Shown here piece after piece: positions 29,804 through 40,600 of a stretch of DNA of 64,000 nucleotides. The stretch spans positions 79,192 to 143,191 of the forward strand of contig NZ_JRUD01000020.1 in the NCBI RefSeq assembly GCF_000802425.1, read 5' to 3'. The position numbers were made by a program, and so were the translations under genes. The DNA comes from Pseudomonas flexibilis (lineage in GTDB: Bacteria; Pseudomonadota; Gammaproteobacteria; Pseudomonadales; Pseudomonadaceae). The notes under the pieces were generated by a model. The model did not search any database. It was not told where the DNA came from and saw only the letters and a program-made list of their open reading frames with translations. Numbering within the stretch: position 1 is the stretch's first letter; each line of letters opens with the position of its first letter.

Positions 29804-32407
29804 ATGGGTAAATCGCTGGTCATCGTGGAATCACCGGCCAAGGCCAAGACCATCAACAAGTATCTGGGTAGCCAGTACGTTGTGAAGTCGAGTATCGGCC
29901 ACATCCGCGACCTGCCGACCAGCGGCTCGAGCGCCGCCAAGGAGCCGGCCAAGCGCGGCAAGGCCGCTGCCGAAGGCGCGACCCTCTCGCCCAAGGAGAA
30001 GGCCCGGCGGCAATTGTTCGCCCGCATGGGTGTCGATCCGGAGCACGGCTGGAAAGCCCAGTACGAAATCCTGCCCGGCAAGGAAAAGGTGGTCGAGGAG
30101 CTCAAGCGCCTGGCCAAGGATGCCGACACCATCTACCTCGCAACCGACTTGGACCGCGAAGGGGAGGCCATTGCCTGGCACCTGCGCGAATCCATCGGCG
30201 GCGATGACAGCCGCTACAAGCGCGTGGTGTTCAACGAGATCACCAAGAAGGCCATCCAGGAAGCCTTCGCCAGCCCCGGCGAGCTGGACCTGAACCGCGT
30301 CAATGCCCAGCAGGCACGCCGCTTCCTCGACCGCGTGGTCGGCTACATGGTCTCGCCCCTGCTGTGGGCCAAGATCGCCCGTGGCCTGTCCGCCGGTCGC
30401 GTGCAGTCGGTGGCGGTCAAGCTGGTGGTCGAGCGCGAGCGCGAAATCCGCGCCTTCGTCCCGGAAGAGTACTGGGAAGTCCATGCCGACCTCGGCACGG
30501 CGCGACAGGACAAGGTGCGTTTCGAAGTCGTGCGCGAACAGGGCGAGGCGTTCAAGCCGGTCAACGAGGCGCAGGCCATGGCCGCCCTGGAGCGCCTCAA
30601 GCGCTCGGCGTATCGCATCGCCAAGCGCGAGGACAAGCCAACCTCCAGCAAGCCCTCCGCGCCGTTCATTACCTCCACGCTGCAGCAGGCGGCCAGTAAC
30701 CGCCTGGGCTTCGGTGTGAAGAAGACCATGATGATGGCTCAGCGCCTTTATGAGGCGGGCTACATCACCTACATGCGTACCGACTCGACCAACCTGTCGC
30801 AGGACGCCATCGCCATGGCGCGCGGTTTCATCGAGGCCGAGTACGGCTCGAAGTACCTGCCCGAAAAGCCGAACCTCTATTCCAGCAAGGAGGGCGCCCA
30901 GGAGGCGCACGAGGCGATTCGTCCTTCCGATGTCCAGTTGCGTCCGAACCAGCTGTCGGGCATGGAGCGCGACGCCGAGCGTCTCTATGAACTGATCTGG
31001 CGCCAGTTCGTGGCCTGCCAGATGCCGCCCGCCCAGTACCTGTCGACGACCGTCAGCGTGGCCGCCGGCGATTTCGAACTGCGCGCCAAGGGCCGCATCC
31101 TCAAGTTCGATGGCTATACCCGCGTGCTGCCGCAACAGAGCAAGCCGGGCGAAGACGATGTATTGCCGGATATGGCCGAGGGCGAAACGCTCGACCTGCT
31201 CAAGCTCGACCCCAGCCAGCACTTCACCAAGCCGCCGGCGCGCTTCTCGGAAGCCAGCCTGGTCAAGGAGCTGGAGAAGCGCGGCATCGGCCGGCCGTCC
31301 ACCTATGCGGCGATTATTTCTACCATTCAGGAACGCGGCTACGTCACCGTGCACAACCGTCGCTTCCACGCCGAGAAGATGGGCGATGTGGTCACCGATC
31401 GCCTGTCGGAGAGCTTCGCCGATCTGATGGACTACGGCTTCACCGCTGGCATGGAAGAGCGCCTGGACGATGTGGCCCAGGGTGAGCGCGACTGGAAGAA
31501 CCTCCTGGACAGCTTCTATGCCCGGTTCAGCCAGCAGCTCGCCCGCGCCGAGGCCAGCGAGGGCGGCATGCGCGCCAACCAGCCGACGCTGACCGACATC
31601 CCGTGCAAGGAATGCGGCCGCCCCATGATGATCCGCACCGCCTCGACCGGGGTGTTCCTCGGTTGCTCCGGCTACAGCCTGCCGCCGAAGGAGCGTTGCA
31701 AATCCACCCTCAACCTGGTGCCGGGCGACGAGATCGCCGCGGACGACGAGGGGGAATCCGAGTCCCTGCTGCTACGCAACAAGCATCGCTGCTCGAAATG
31801 CGGCACGGCGATGGATGCCTACCTGCTGGATGAAACCCGCAAGCTGCATATCTGCGGCAACAATCCGGATTGCAGTGGCTACGAGATCGAGCAGGGCCAG
31901 TACCGCATCAAGGGTTACGAAGGCCCGAGCCTGGAGTGCGACAAGTGTGGCAGCCAGATGCAGCTCAAGACCGGCCGTTTCGGCAAGTTCTTCGGCTGCA
32001 CCAACGCCAGCTGCAAGAACACCCGCAAGCTGCTGAAGAGCGGCGAGGCGGCGCCGCCCAAGAGCGACCCAATTCCGATGCCGGAGCTCAAGTGCGAGAA
32101 GGTGAACGACACCTATGTGCTGCGTGATGGCGCTTCGGGGCTGTTCCTGGCCGCCAGCCAGTTCCCCAAGAACCGCGAGACCCGCGCGCCGCTGGTGCTG
32201 GAGCTGCTGCCGCACAAGGCCGAGCTGGATCCCAAGCACCATTACCTGCTGTCCGCGCCGCCCAGTGACCCGGACGGCCGTCCGGCGGTGATCCGCTTCA
32301 GCCGCAAGAGCAAGGAGCAGTACGTGCAGTCCGAGGTGGATGGCAAGCCCACCGGCTGGCGTGCCTTCTATGCCAACGGGCAGTGGAAGGTCGAAGACAA
32401 GCGCTGA
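29804..32407 (+). CDS. topA: DNA topoisomerase I
   Basis: This 867-residue type IA enzyme relaxes negative supercoils. The Toprim domain opens [20 protein letters not shown]. The active-site Tyr is about residue 323 in [12 protein letters not shown]. The C-terminal zinc ribbons are visible as [16 protein letters not shown] and CDKCGSQMQ, each followed by a second cysteine pair. The ATG at 29804 matches the family N-terminus; an upstream TTG at 29783 would add seven residues. A clear promoter precedes it. Confidence 0.98.
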   Translation: MGKSLVIVESPAKAKTINKYLGSQYVVKSSIGHIRDLPTSGSSAAKEPAKRGKAAAEGATLSPKEKARRQLFARMGVDPEHGWKAQYEILPGKEKVVEELKRLAKDADTIYLATDLDREGEAIAWHLRESIGGDDSRYKRVVFNEITKKAIQEAFASPGELDLNRVNAQQARRFLDRVVGYMVSPLLWAKIARGLSAGRVQSVAVKLVVEREREIRAFVPEEYWEVHADLGTARQDKVRFEVVREQGEAFKPVNEAQAMAALERLKRSAYRIAKREDKPTSSKPSAPFITSTLQQAASNRLGFGVKKTMMMAQRLYEAGYITYMRTDSTNLSQDAIAMARGFIEAEYGSKYLPEKPNLYSSKEGAQEAHEAIRPSDVQLRPNQLSGMERDAERLYELIWRQFVACQMPPAQYLSTTVSVAAGDFELRAKGRILKFDGYTRVLPQQSKPGEDDVLPDMAEGETLDLLKLDPSQHFTKPPARFSEASLVKELEKRGIGRPSTYAAIISTIQERGYVTVHNRRFHAEKMGDVVTDRLSESFADLMDYGFTAGMEERLDDVAQGERDWKNLLDSFYARFSQQLARAEASEGGMRANQPTLTDIPCKECGRPMMIRTASTGVFLGCSGYSLPPKERCKSTLNLVPGDEIAADDEGESESLLLRNKHRCSKCGTAMDAYLLDETRKLHICGNNPDCSGYEIEQGQYRIKGYEGPSLECDKCGSQMQLKTGRFGKFFGCTNASCKNTRKLLKSGEAAPPKSDPIPMPELKCEKVNDTYVLRDGASGLFLAASQFPKNRETRAPLVLELLPHKAELDPKHHYLLSAPPSDPDGRPAVIRFSRKSKEQYVQSEVDGKPTGWRAFYANGQWKVEDKR

Positions 32408-32462
32408 ACAGGGCCGCGGCCCAGGCCGCGGCACGTACCGCAGATTACCGGAGGGCGCCGTC

Positions 32463-32960
32463 GTGGCCCAGGAACGCTATACCCGAACCAACCAGAAGCT
32501 CTACTTCGCCGGCCTCGCCATCAAGGCGCTGCGTGAAGCCGAACAGAGCGCCGTACTGGATGCCGCGGGTCGTGCCCAGGCCGAGCGCGAGGCGGCGCTG
32601 TTCCACCTGCACGGCGCACTGCTCGGTCTGTTGCAGGAGATCGCCGGCTTCTATCGCCTGCCCGGTGCCGATGTGCCAGCGGTGGAATCTCTGCTGGGCA
32701 TTGCTGCCGACTGCCCCGAACTGGCGGAGCTGCGCCAGCTGGCGGCGCGTGGCGACAGCTGGCTGTCCGCCCTGCGCGAAGCCCATGCTGCACTCTTTGT
32801 ACCGCCCCTGGCGCCGCGCAAGCCGGCCGAGAACGACGGGCTGATCGTCACCAGCGCCGCGCCATCGACGTTGCCTGTCGATGCGGGGATGCTGACGCTT
32901 TGGAAGTCCGAGCTCAAAGCCCTGGCTCTGCGCTTTCGCGAGGCGATGGTCGACAGCTGA
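32463..32960 (+). CDS. Conserved DUF6586-like protein
   Basis: This 165-residue, alpha-helical cytoplasmic protein runs AQERYTRTNQKLYFAGLAI... with helices of about 30 residues. I recall it as a Pseudomonas family called DUF6586, from memory only. A GTG start lies eight bases after GGAGG (32450-32454). No ATG lies in a sensible place. It follows topA by 55 bases, probably in the same transcript. Function unknown. Confidence 0.72.
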   Translation: MAQERYTRTNQKLYFAGLAIKALREAEQSAVLDAAGRAQAEREAALFHLHGALLGLLQEIAGFYRLPGADVPAVESLLGIAADCPELAELRQLAARGDSWLSALREAHAALFVPPLAPRKPAENDGLIVTSAAPSTLPVDAGMLTLWKSELKALALRFREAMVDS

Positions 32961-33081
32961 GGGCTGGCTTGGCAGGAGCGGCCACGGCCACAGCGCCGTG
33001 TATCCCCGGCCCTTCGTCCGACCACTAGGGCAATGTCTGTCGGGCTGCTACAATGCGCGCCCTCTCGCTGGGATCGAAATT

Positions 33082-33315
33082 ATGCCGACCGCTTTCCTGG
33101 AAATCGTCGAACTGCCTGATGGCCGAATCGCGTTGCGCCGCGCCGAAGACGAGGAAACGCTGGTGACCTTGGAGTTCTCCGCTGACGCTCGCGAATTCCT
33201 GCAGGGGCAGCACGTCGAGGTAGCCAAGGCCATGCTGAGTGCCGGACTGCAGATGGCCGGTCGACTGGTCGAAGGTGAGCTTCCCGAGTCGGATGGCCCG
33301 CGGGTTCTGCACTGA
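33082..33315 (+). CDS. Small conserved protein next to sulA
   Basis: This 77-residue protein (MPTAFLEIVELPDGRIALRRAEDEE...) has a beta-rich start and an amphipathic helix. It is acidic, with no membrane segment or cysteine. A homologue sits in the same place in P. aeruginosa, between topA and sulA. The ATG at 33082 is chosen; the frame upstream to 32998 has no ribosome site. It converges on sulA with six bases between the stops. Function unknown. Confidence 0.75.
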   Translation: MPTAFLEIVELPDGRIALRRAEDEETLVTLEFSADAREFLQGQHVEVAKAMLSAGLQMAGRLVEGELPESDGPRVLH

Positions 33316-33321
33316 ACCCGC

Positions 33322-33774
33322 TCAGCTCATGCGTATGTTCAGACTCTGTGCGCAGCCTTGGCGGGCTGCACGGGCCAGTGCCCGGCTTTCCTGAACCGAC
33401 AGCGGCAGCCAGCTGACCACGGTATGGCTGCGCCCCAGCCGCAGGGCTTCGCAGGCGAGTTTGAAGGCTGATTGGCGGTCCCGGGCCTGCAGCAGCAGAA
33501 TGCGTTCGCGGTTCAGCGAAGCGCTGCGCAGCCAGGCCGGTGTGAGCGGCGAGGGCGGGGCAATCAGTGTCAGCCAGCGGGCATCCGCTGCCTGACTCAG
33601 TTCCCGCAGGATGGGTCCCAGCAGGCTCAGGCAATGCCCGGCCGCGCCGCGCAGCGACAGTTCGCTGACATGGTCGGCGGCTTCCGCCGGTTCGCTGGCT
33701 TCCCCAAGGGGCAGCAGCAGGGGATCGAACAGGGAAGGCTGGAAACGATCGGGCATCTGCTGCTGGTACTGCAT
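33322..33774 (-). CDS. sulA: SOS cell-division inhibitor SulA
   Basis: This 150-residue protein binds FtsZ and halts division during the SOS response. Recognised by LLGPILRELSQAADARWLTLIAPPSPLTPAWLRSA and the C-terminal SRALARAARQGCAQSLNIR part (given in two pieces of a longer conserved block). It starts 17 bases after the lexA stop on the same strand, so the two LexA boxes upstream of lexA control both, as known in Pseudomonas. Confidence 0.92.
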   Translation of the reverse strand: MQYQQQMPDRFQPSLFDPLLLPLGEASEPAEAADHVSELSLRGAAGHCLSLLGPILRELSQAADARWLTLIAPPSPLTPAWLRSASLNRERILLLQARDRQSAFKLACEALRLGRSHTVVSWLPLSVQESRALARAARQGCAQSLNIRMS

Positions 33775-33791
33775 GGGAAGCTCCTTGCCGG

Positions 33792-34403
33792 CTAGCGGCG
33801 AATGACACCGACGCTGAGGCCTTCAATGGTCAGTTGCTGGTGCTCGAGGTCGACCTTGATGGGGGCGAACTCGGGGTTTTCCGCCAGCAGCCAGACGTGT
33901 TTGCCGTCACGCTTGAAGCGCTTGACGGTGACTTCCTCATCGAGGCGGGCGACTACGATCTGCCCGTTGCGGGCTTCCTGGGTGGCGTGAACGGCCAGCA
34001 GGTCGCCATCGAGAATGCCGGCGTCCTTCATGCTCATGCCGCGGACCCGCAGCAGATAATCGGCGCGCGGTTTGAAAATGCCGGCATCGAGCTTGAAGGT
34101 GTCTTCGATATGCGCCTGGGCGAGGATCGGAGCGCCTGCCGCGACCCTGCCGATGACCGGTAGGCAGCCCTCGTCGCTTTCCTGTTGCTCGCCTTCGGGG
34201 ATGCGGATGCCCCGGGATGCGCCGGGAATCATCTCGATGGCGCCCTTGCGGGCCAGGGCCTTGAGATGTTCCTCGGCGGCGTTGGGTGACTTGAAGCCCA
34301 GCTTCTGAGCGATCTCGGCGCGGGTGGGCGGGTAGCCGTGGCGCTCCAGGCTGTGCTTGATGAAGGCCAGAATCTCGGCTTGGCGGGGCGTCAGTTTCAG
34401 CAT
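33792..34403 (-). CDS. lexA: SOS repressor LexA
   Basis: This 204-residue repressor has an N-terminal winged helix ([41 protein letters not shown]) and a C-terminal S24 self-cleavage domain. The cleavage bond is Ala89-Gly90 (GRVAAGAP), the catalytic Ser is 124 (RGMSM) and the Lys is 161. These are five higher than in E. coli LexA. The ATG at 34403 is chosen over 34466, which would place coding sequence over the operators. It is autoregulated through two LexA boxes just upstream. Confidence 0.98.
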   Translation of the reverse strand: MLKLTPRQAEILAFIKHSLERHGYPPTRAEIAQKLGFKSPNAAEEHLKALARKGAIEMIPGASRGIRIPEGEQQESDEGCLPVIGRVAAGAPILAQAHIEDTFKLDAGIFKPRADYLLRVRGMSMKDAGILDGDLLAVHATQEARNGQIVVARLDEEVTVKRFKRDGKHVWLLAENPEFAPIKVDLEHQQLTIEGLSVGVIRR

Positions 34404-34412
34404 GTCCAGCCT

Positions 34413-34428
34413 CTGTGTATTTATCCAG
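34413..34428 (-). promoter_or_regulatory. LexA box 1 of lexA-sulA
   Basis: CTGTGTATTTATCCAG, a CTG-N10-CAG operator ten bases upstream of the lexA ATG. Confidence 0.85.
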
Positions 34429-34431
34429 TGG

Positions 34432-34447
34432 CTGGGATTATATACAG
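34432..34447 (-). promoter_or_regulatory. LexA box 2 of lexA-sulA
   Basis: CTGGGATTATATACAG, a second operator 19 bases from the first. Paired boxes are usual for lexA. Confidence 0.88.
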
Positions 34448-34528
34448 TGTTTTTGCCGCTCGCCAATCACCAGGCGCCCGGACGATCGCCGAAGTGCGCA
34501 AGTGCTGCGATGCCTGCGGCAAGTTGCC

Positions 34529-34557
34529 TTGACTGGGCGCAACCGAAAACGTATGTT
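34529..34557 (+). promoter_or_regulatory. Putative sigma-70 promoter of psrA
   Basis: TTGACT (34529-34534), 17 bases, TATGTT (34552-34557). The -10 lies inside the first PsrA-type site, so binding would block the promoter. Confidence 0.6.
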
Positions 34558-34572
34558 TCAAACAAGTGTTTG
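34546..34572 (+). promoter_or_regulatory. Tandem PsrA operator (autoregulation)
   Basis: Site one: AAAC, spacer GTAT, GTTT (34547-34558). One base (C) follows. Site two: AAAC, spacer AAGT, GTTT, G (34560-34572). Site two with its leading C matches the (G/C)AAAC-N2-4-GTTT(G/C) motif exactly. The pair covers the promoter -10 to the start region, fitting the known autorepression of psrA. Confidence 0.82.
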
Positions 34573-34589
34573 TCAGGTGAATGAAGACG

Positions 34590-35297
34590 ATGGCTCAGTC
34601 AGAAACGGTAGAGCGGATACTGGATGCGGCGGAACAGCTGTTCGCCGAAAAGGGCTTTGCCGAAACGTCGCTGCGGCTGATCACCAGCAAGGCCGGTGTC
34701 AATCTGGCGGCGGTCAACTATCACTTCGGCTCCAAGAAGGCGCTGATCCAGGCGGTATTCTCGCGCTTCCTCGGGCCATTCTGCGCCAGCCTGGAAAAGG
34801 AACTGGATCGCCGACAGGCACTGCCGGAGCATAAACCGGAACTGGAAGAGCTGCTCGAGCTGCTGCTGGAGCAGGCACTGGCCGTGAAGCCGCGTAGCGG
34901 CAATGACCTGTCGATCTTCATGCGCCTGCTGGGGCTGGCGTTCAGCCAGAGCCAGGGCCATTTGCGCAAGTACCTGGAGGAGGTCTATGGCCGGGTGTTT
35001 CGCCGCTACATGCTGCTGGTGATCGAGGCCGCGCCCAAGATTCCGCCGCTGGAACTGTTCTGGCGCGTGCATTTCATGCTCGGAGCGGCGGCCTTCAGCA
35101 TGTCGGGTATCAAGGCGTTGCGCGCCATGGCGGAGAACGACTACGGCGTGCATACCTCCACCGAACAGGTGATGCGCATGATGGTTCCGTTCCTGGCCGC
35201 TGGCGCGCGCGCCGACACGGGTCTCACCGATCCGAACCTGATGGCGGCTCAGCTCAAGCCGCGCAGCAAATCCGGCAATGCGCCCGCCAAGGCCTGA
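34590..35297 (+). CDS. psrA: TetR-family fatty-acid-responsive regulator PsrA
   Basis: This 235-residue regulator has an N-terminal helix-turn-helix (ILDAAEQLFAEKGFAETSLRLITSKAGVNLAAVNYHFGSKKAL region, residues about 8-50) nearly identical to P. aeruginosa PsrA. In P. aeruginosa PsrA represses itself and fadBA and activates rpoS, and long-chain fatty acids release it. The ATG at 34590 has AGGTGA nine bases upstream; the ATG at 34581 abuts that site and is less likely. Divergent from lexA. Confidence 0.94.
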   Translation: MAQSETVERILDAAEQLFAEKGFAETSLRLITSKAGVNLAAVNYHFGSKKALIQAVFSRFLGPFCASLEKELDRRQALPEHKPELEELLELLLEQALAVKPRSGNDLSIFMRLLGLAFSQSQGHLRKYLEEVYGRVFRRYMLLVIEAAPKIPPLELFWRVHFMLGAAAFSMSGIKALRAMAENDYGVHTSTEQVMRMMVPFLAAGARADTGLTDPNLMAAQLKPRSKSGNAPAKA

Positions 35298-35364
35298 CCG
35301 CCGGGCGGTTGGGCTCCACGTAGGCATGCGCTAAGCTAGCGGCCTGTTTCCGGGCCGTCATGCC

Positions 35365-35889
35365 ATGCCTGCTCTCGACTTCCTGCATATCTCGCTCGCC
35401 GATCAGTGCCTGTATGGCTTCGCTGACGGCGTGCTGTGCCTGCGCGTGCCGGTTTCCACCGCGCTCAACGGAGCGGGTGAGCGGCTGAACAGCGGCTGCA
35501 CGCCGCGCGGCCTTCATTACGTGCGGGCGAAGATCGGCGAGGGTCTGCCGGAGGGTGCGGTGCTGCGCGGTCGGCGCTGGACGGGCGAAATCTGGACGCC
35601 GGAACTGCATGCCTCTTTCCCGGCGCGCGACTGGATCCTGACCCGGATTCTCTGGCTCAGCGGCTGTGAGCCAGGACGCAATCGGCTGGGCGAAGTGGAT
35701 ACCTTCCGTCGCTACATCTATCTGCACGGCACGCCGGACTGCGAGCCCTTGGGTGTGCCCGGGTCCCACGGTTGCGTACGCTTGCGCAACCGTGACCTGC
35801 TGAAGCTGTTTCCCCGCGTGCCGGCCTACTGCCCGGTGCGTATCGACGAAGCGCCGTGTCCACAGTGGGCCGGTGCACCATTGTCATAA
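35365..35889 (+). CDS. L,D-transpeptidase (YkuD domain) without visible signal peptide
   Basis: This 174-residue protein has the YkuD catalytic pattern [25 protein letters not shown], split as HGTP near 137 and SHGCVRL near 149, with Cys as nucleophile. Such enzymes form 3-3 peptidoglycan cross-links or attach proteins to peptidoglycan, in the periplasm. The N-terminus ([19 protein letters not shown]) is not a clear signal peptide, which is odd for the role; relatives of this short type share that. It lies directly before nagZ, a peptidoglycan-recycling gene, 10 bases apart. Confidence 0.88.
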   Translation: MPALDFLHISLADQCLYGFADGVLCLRVPVSTALNGAGERLNSGCTPRGLHYVRAKIGEGLPEGAVLRGRRWTGEIWTPELHASFPARDWILTRILWLSGCEPGRNRLGEVDTFRRYIYLHGTPDCEPLGVPGSHGCVRLRNRDLLKLFPRVPAYCPVRIDEAPCPQWAGAPLS

Positions 35890-35899
35890 GGATTTTTCC

Positions 35900-36907
35900 G
35901 TGAGCACTGTTTTGCAGGGTTCCCTGATGCTGGACATCGCCGGCACCTGGCTGACCGCCGAGGATCGCCAACTGCTGCGCCAGCCGCAGGTCGGCGGGTT
36001 GATTCTGTTTGCCCGCAACATCGAATGTTCGCGTCAGGTTCGCGAGCTGATTGCCGCGGTCCGCGCCCTGCGTCCCGACCTGCTGCTGGCAGTGGACCAG
36101 GAGGGCGGGCGGGTGCAGCGTCTTCGCCAGGGTTTCGTGCGCTTGCCGGCCATGCGCCGGATCGCCGAGTGCGCCCGGGCCGAGCCGTTGGCCGAGCACT
36201 GCGGCTGGTTGATGGCCACCGAGGTGCTGGCGGTCGGTCTGGATCTGAGCTTTGCTCCGGTGCTGGACCTGGATCACGGCCACAGCGCGGTGATTGGCGA
36301 TCGCGCCTTCGGCAGTGACCCGGAGCGGGCGGCCCGGCTGGCACGTGCCTTCATTCGTGGCATGCGCCAGGCCGGCATGGCCGCCACTGGCAAGCACTTC
36401 CCCGGCCATGGCTGGGCCGAAGCCGATTCCCACGTGGCCATCCCCCGAGACGGGCGCAGCCTCGAACAGATCCGCGCCTGCGATCTGCAGCCCTTCGCCC
36501 GGCTGGCGCAAGACCTGGCGGCGGTCATGCCGGCGCATGTCATCTACCCGGAAGTGGATCCGCAGCCGGCCGGGTTCTCGCGTCGCTGGCTACAGGACAT
36601 CCTGCGCGGCGAGCTGGGCTTCAAGGGTGTGATCTTCAGCGATGACCTGTCGATGGCCGGCGCCCACGTGGCAGGCGACGCGGCGGCACGCATCGAGGCG
36701 GCACTGACCGCAGGCTGCGACATGGGGCTGGTGTGCAATGACCGGGCCGCGGCGGAGCTGGCCTTGTCCGCCTTGCAGCGCTTGCGGGTTCAGGCGCCGC
36801 AGCGCCTGGCCAGCATGCGCGGCCGTGGTTACGCGACCTGCGAATACAAGCAGCGGCCGCGCTGGCTGAAGGCGCTGAGCGAACTTCGTAGTGCGGGATT
36901 GGTGTAG
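35900..36907 (+). CDS. nagZ: Beta-N-acetylglucosaminidase NagZ
   Basis: This 335-residue GH3 enzyme removes GlcNAc from anhydromuropeptides in the cytoplasm, making the AmpR inducers of AmpC beta-lactamase. [34 protein letters not shown] (catalytic His loop) and [12 protein letters not shown] (catalytic Asp) are diagnostic. The GTG at 35900 has AAGG eight bases upstream and gives [12 protein letters not shown]; an open frame reaches 35873 but is unlikely. An internal start at QGSLMLD is the usual family N-terminus, so a few residues are uncertain. Confidence 0.95.
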   Translation: MSTVLQGSLMLDIAGTWLTAEDRQLLRQPQVGGLILFARNIECSRQVRELIAAVRALRPDLLLAVDQEGGRVQRLRQGFVRLPAMRRIAECARAEPLAEHCGWLMATEVLAVGLDLSFAPVLDLDHGHSAVIGDRAFGSDPERAARLARAFIRGMRQAGMAATGKHFPGHGWAEADSHVAIPRDGRSLEQIRACDLQPFARLAQDLAAVMPAHVIYPEVDPQPAGFSRRWLQDILRGELGFKGVIFSDDLSMAGAHVAGDAAARIEAALTAGCDMGLVCNDRAAAELALSALQRLRVQAPQRLASMRGRGYATCEYKQRPRWLKALSELRSAGLV

Positions 36908-37011
36908 CGACTTTTCACTAGGGGCCGTCCCACCCTCGATGCTACAGGTGGTGGCAGGGTTGTAGTGCGGTCAGCGCTGTTCTGGCCGCAAGCGCGCCGT
37001 GCCGGCGCGAT

Positions 37012-37041
37012 GGTGGGCAAGGAAAACGTTGCCCACCCTAC
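37012..37041. repeat. GTAGGGTGGGCAACG family half-repeat
   Basis: GGTGGGCAAGG, then AAAACG, then TTGCCCACCCTAC: the reverse-complement arm of the family with G for A in the core. It lies between the convergent nagZ and CsiV-like genes and could serve as a hairpin for both ends. Confidence 0.75.
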
Positions 37042-37065
37042 AGGCTTCGTGCGGGCCGGACCGCC

Positions 37066-37614
37066 TTATTCCGGCGTGGCACGCACCAGCAGCCCCAGAC
37101 TGGTGCCATCCACGAAGGTCAGCTCGCCCGGCTTGAGGCGGCGGTTCTGCTTGATCTGCTCGCTCTGCACGATCTGCCCTTCATTCAGCTGGTTGACCCA
37201 CAGCTCGGCCTGCATTTCTACCAGGCGATCCAGGCGCAGGCGCAAGGTGCCTTGCACCGGATACTGGCCCAGCTGCGGTTCGCCTTCGCCGATCGCCACG
37301 CGGGTGGCGGTCGGGCCCAGGGTCTGGCGCCAGGCGCGGTGCATCAGCACCTCGTAGCCGTTCTCCGGTGTCAGTTTGGCCACTTCCGCGTCCAGCCGCG
37401 TACTGGCGCGCAGATCGCTGGCGCGCAGGTCGGCATTGCGAGTCCAGTCCTCCGGGGCCGGCTGGCCGCTGGCGATGGGTTCACCCTGGCGGAACAGCAC
37501 CACTTCCAGATGGTAGGGCACCGGGCCGGTGCTTTCGGTGGCGGGCGCGGTCTGCGCCTGGGCCAGCGGAGCCAGCAGGGCCAGCAGCAGGGCGAAGGGA
37601 CGGATTAAGCGCAT
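37066..37614 (-). CDS. CsiV-like exported protein
   Basis: This 182-residue protein has a clean signal peptide (MRLIRPFALLLALLAPLAQAQ) and a mature part that starts VPYHLEVVLFRQGEP, with VLMHRAWRQ and the C-terminal KQNRRLKPGELTFVDGTSLGLLV. This pattern is that of CsiV, a peptidoglycan-associated protein described in Shewanella/Vibrio-type bacteria. It starts 12 bases after the mfd stop on the same strand and is probably cotranscribed with it. Confidence 0.8.
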   Translation of the reverse strand: MRLIRPFALLLALLAPLAQAQTAPATESTGPVPYHLEVVLFRQGEPIASGQPAPEDWTRNADLRASDLRASTRLDAEVAKLTPENGYEVLMHRAWRQTLGPTATRVAIGEGEPQLGQYPVQGTLRLRLDRLVEMQAELWVNQLNEGQIVQSEQIKQNRRLKPGELTFVDGTSLGLLVRATPE

Positions 37615-37626
37615 CGGGCGGGTCCT

Positions 37627-40600
37627 TCAGGCAGGTTGTGGAGCGAGGCGTTCAAGCAGGGCCTCGAGCGTATTGAAACGTTCTTCCGGGCGCTCCATGG
37701 GCACCTGGAACTTGAACAGGGTAGCGCCTTCGAACTTGTAGCGGTTCGGCTGGCTCTGGATCAACTTGATCAGTGTGAGCGGGTCGACGCAGGTATTGGC
37801 GGAGAACTCCAGGCGCCCGCCCTGCGGACCGGCGTCGATCTTCTGGATGCCCAGTTTCTCGGCCTGCAGTTTCAACAGTGTCTGGCGGATCAGGTACTTG
37901 GCCGGCTCCGGCAGCAGCCCGAAGCGGTCGATCATCTCCACTTGCAGTTCCTGGAGGGCGTCTTCATCCGGCGCCGAAGCGATGCGCTTGTAGAGGATGA
38001 GGCGACCGTGCACATCCGGCAGGTAGTCGTCCGGAATCAGCGCCGGGACGCGCAGGTTGATCTCGGTGCCACTCGCCAGCGGCTGGTCGAGGTTCGGCTG
38101 TTCACCCTTCTGGATGGCCTTGACCGCGCGTTCGAGCATTTCCATGTACAGGGTGAAGCCCACCGCCTGGATCTGCCCGCTCTGGCCCTCGCCGAGCAGT
38201 TCGCCGGCGCCGCGGATTTCCAGATCGTGGGTGGCCAGCACGAAGCCAGCGCCCAGGTCCTGGGCGTTGGCGATGGCTTCCAGGCGCATTTGCGCGTCCT
38301 CGGTCATCTGCCGGCGCGGCGGAGTAAGCAGGTAGGCGTAGGCCTGGTGGTGGCTGCGGCCGACCCGGCCGCGCAGCTGGTGCAGCTGGGCCAGGCCGAA
38401 CTTGTCGGCGCGCTCGATGATGATGGTATTGGCGGTGGGCACGTCGATGCCGGTCTCGATGATCGTCGAGGCCACCAGCACATTGAAGCGCTTGTGGTAG
38501 AAGTCGCTCATCACCTGTTCCAGCTGGCGCTCGGGCATCTGCCCATGGCCAATGGCGATGCGCGCCTCGGGCACCAGCGCGGCCAGTTCGGCGGCGCACT
38601 TCTCGATGGTCTTCACGTCGTTGTGCAGGAAGTACACCTGGCCGCCGCGCAGCAGTTCCCGCAGCAGGGCTTCCTTGATCACTGCCGGCTGGCGCTCCAT
38701 GACGAAGGTGCGCACGGATAGGCGACGCGCCGGCGGCGTGGCGATGATCGACAGGTCGCGCATGCCGGCCACCGCCATGTTCAAGGTACGCGGGATCGGC
38801 GTGGCGGTGAGGGTGAGGATGTCCACCTCGCTGCGCAGCGCCTTGAGCTGTTCCTTCTGGCGCACGCCGAAGCGGTGTTCCTCGTCGATGATCAGCAGGC
38901 CCAGGTTCTTGAAGCGGATGTCGTTCTGCAGCAACCGGTGGGTGCCGATGACGATGTCCACCTTGCCCTCGGCCAGCAGCGCGGCGGCGTCGGCGATTTC
39001 CTTGGCTGACTTGAAGCGGCTCATCACTTCGACGCGCACCGGCCAGTCGGCGAAACGGTCGCGGAAACTGTTGTAGTGCTGCTCGGCCAGCAGGGTGGTG
39101 GGCACCAGCACGGCGACCTGCTTGCCGCTGTGCACGGCGATGAAGGCGGCGCGCATGGCCACCTCGGTCTTGCCGAAGCCGACGTCACCGCACACCAGGC
39201 GGTCCATGGGCTTGCTGGCCAGCATATCGTGGCGTACCGCCTCGATGGCCGCTTCCTGGTCGACGGTTTCCTCGAACGGGAACGCGGCGCTGAAGGTTTC
39301 GTAGTCGGCGGCAGGGTCCTTGAAGGCATAGCCCTTGCGGGCCGCGCGACGGGCATAGATGTCCAGCAGCTCGGCCGCCACATCGCGCACCTGCTCGGCG
39401 GCCTTGCGCTTGGCCTTCTGCCACTGTTCGGAGCCGAGCTTGTGCAGCGGGGCCAGTGCCTCGTCGCTGCCGGTGTAGCGGGCGATCAGGTGCAGGCTGG
39501 TGACGGGCACATACAGCTTGGCGTCGTCGGCGTACTGCAGGACGAGGAACTCGTTGCTCTGGCCGTCATAGTCCAGGGTGACCAGACCCTGATAGCGGCC
39601 GACACCGTGATCGATATGCACCACCGGGGCGCCCTCACGCAGTTCGGTGAGGTGCTTGATGACGTTGTCGCCGTGGTCGCGGGTCTTCTCCCGGCGCCGA
39701 CGCTGCATGACGCGCTGGCCGAACAGCGGGCTTTCGGGAATCAGCGCCAAGTCGTCGAGCAGCAGCCCCTCGTCCAGCGGCGCGATGCAGATGTTCAGCC
39801 GTTCGCCGCTGGCCAGGAAGTCCACCCAGCCATTCACCTCGCGGGGCTTGAGCTTCAGGCGGCCGAGCAGCTCCAGCAGCGCTTCGCGACGGCCTGCCGT
39901 CTCGGCGCTGAACAGCACGCGGCCGGAATACTCCTCAAGGAAGCGGCGCAGCGCGGCCAGCGGCTCGGCGGCCTTGGCCTGCAGCGCCAGATCGGGCAGC
40001 GGCCGGGCCGGAAAGCGCTCACGGCCGACGCCGGTTTGCAGGTCCTGGCTGTCGACGACCACGCGGGGCCAGCGCTTCAGGCGGGCGAAGCAGTCCTCCA
40101 CGGGAACGAAGAGTTCGGCCGGCGGCAGGACGGGGCGCTCGGGGTCCAGGCGGCGGTCCTCATGGCGGTTGCGCACGTCCAGCCAGAACTGCTCGGCGGC
40201 CTGCTCGATGCCCGGCAGAGAGAATACCTGGGTGTCTTCGGGCAGATAGTCGAACAGCGTCGAGGTTTCCTCGAAGAACAGCGGCAGGTAGTACTCGATG
40301 CCCGCTGGGGTGATGCCGGTACTCAGGTCCTGATAGATCGGGCAGCGGCGGAAATCCACATCGAAACGCTCGCGGAAACGGCCGCGGAAATCGGTGACCG
40401 ACTTCTTGTCCAGCGGGAACTCGCGGCCCGGCAGCAGGCGGATCGATTCGACCTTGTCCACCGAGCGCTGGGATTCCGGGTCGAAGGTGCGCAAGGTCTC
40501 GATCTCGTCATCGAACAGGTCGATGCGGTAGGGCGTGTCGCTGCCCATCGGGAACAGGTCCAGCAGCGCGCCGCGGACGGCGAACTCGCCGTGTTCGTAG

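Noticed and set aside
34404..34466. A longer LexA starting at 34466
   Set aside because: It would place coding sequence over both LexA boxes, and the family starts MLKLTPRQ.
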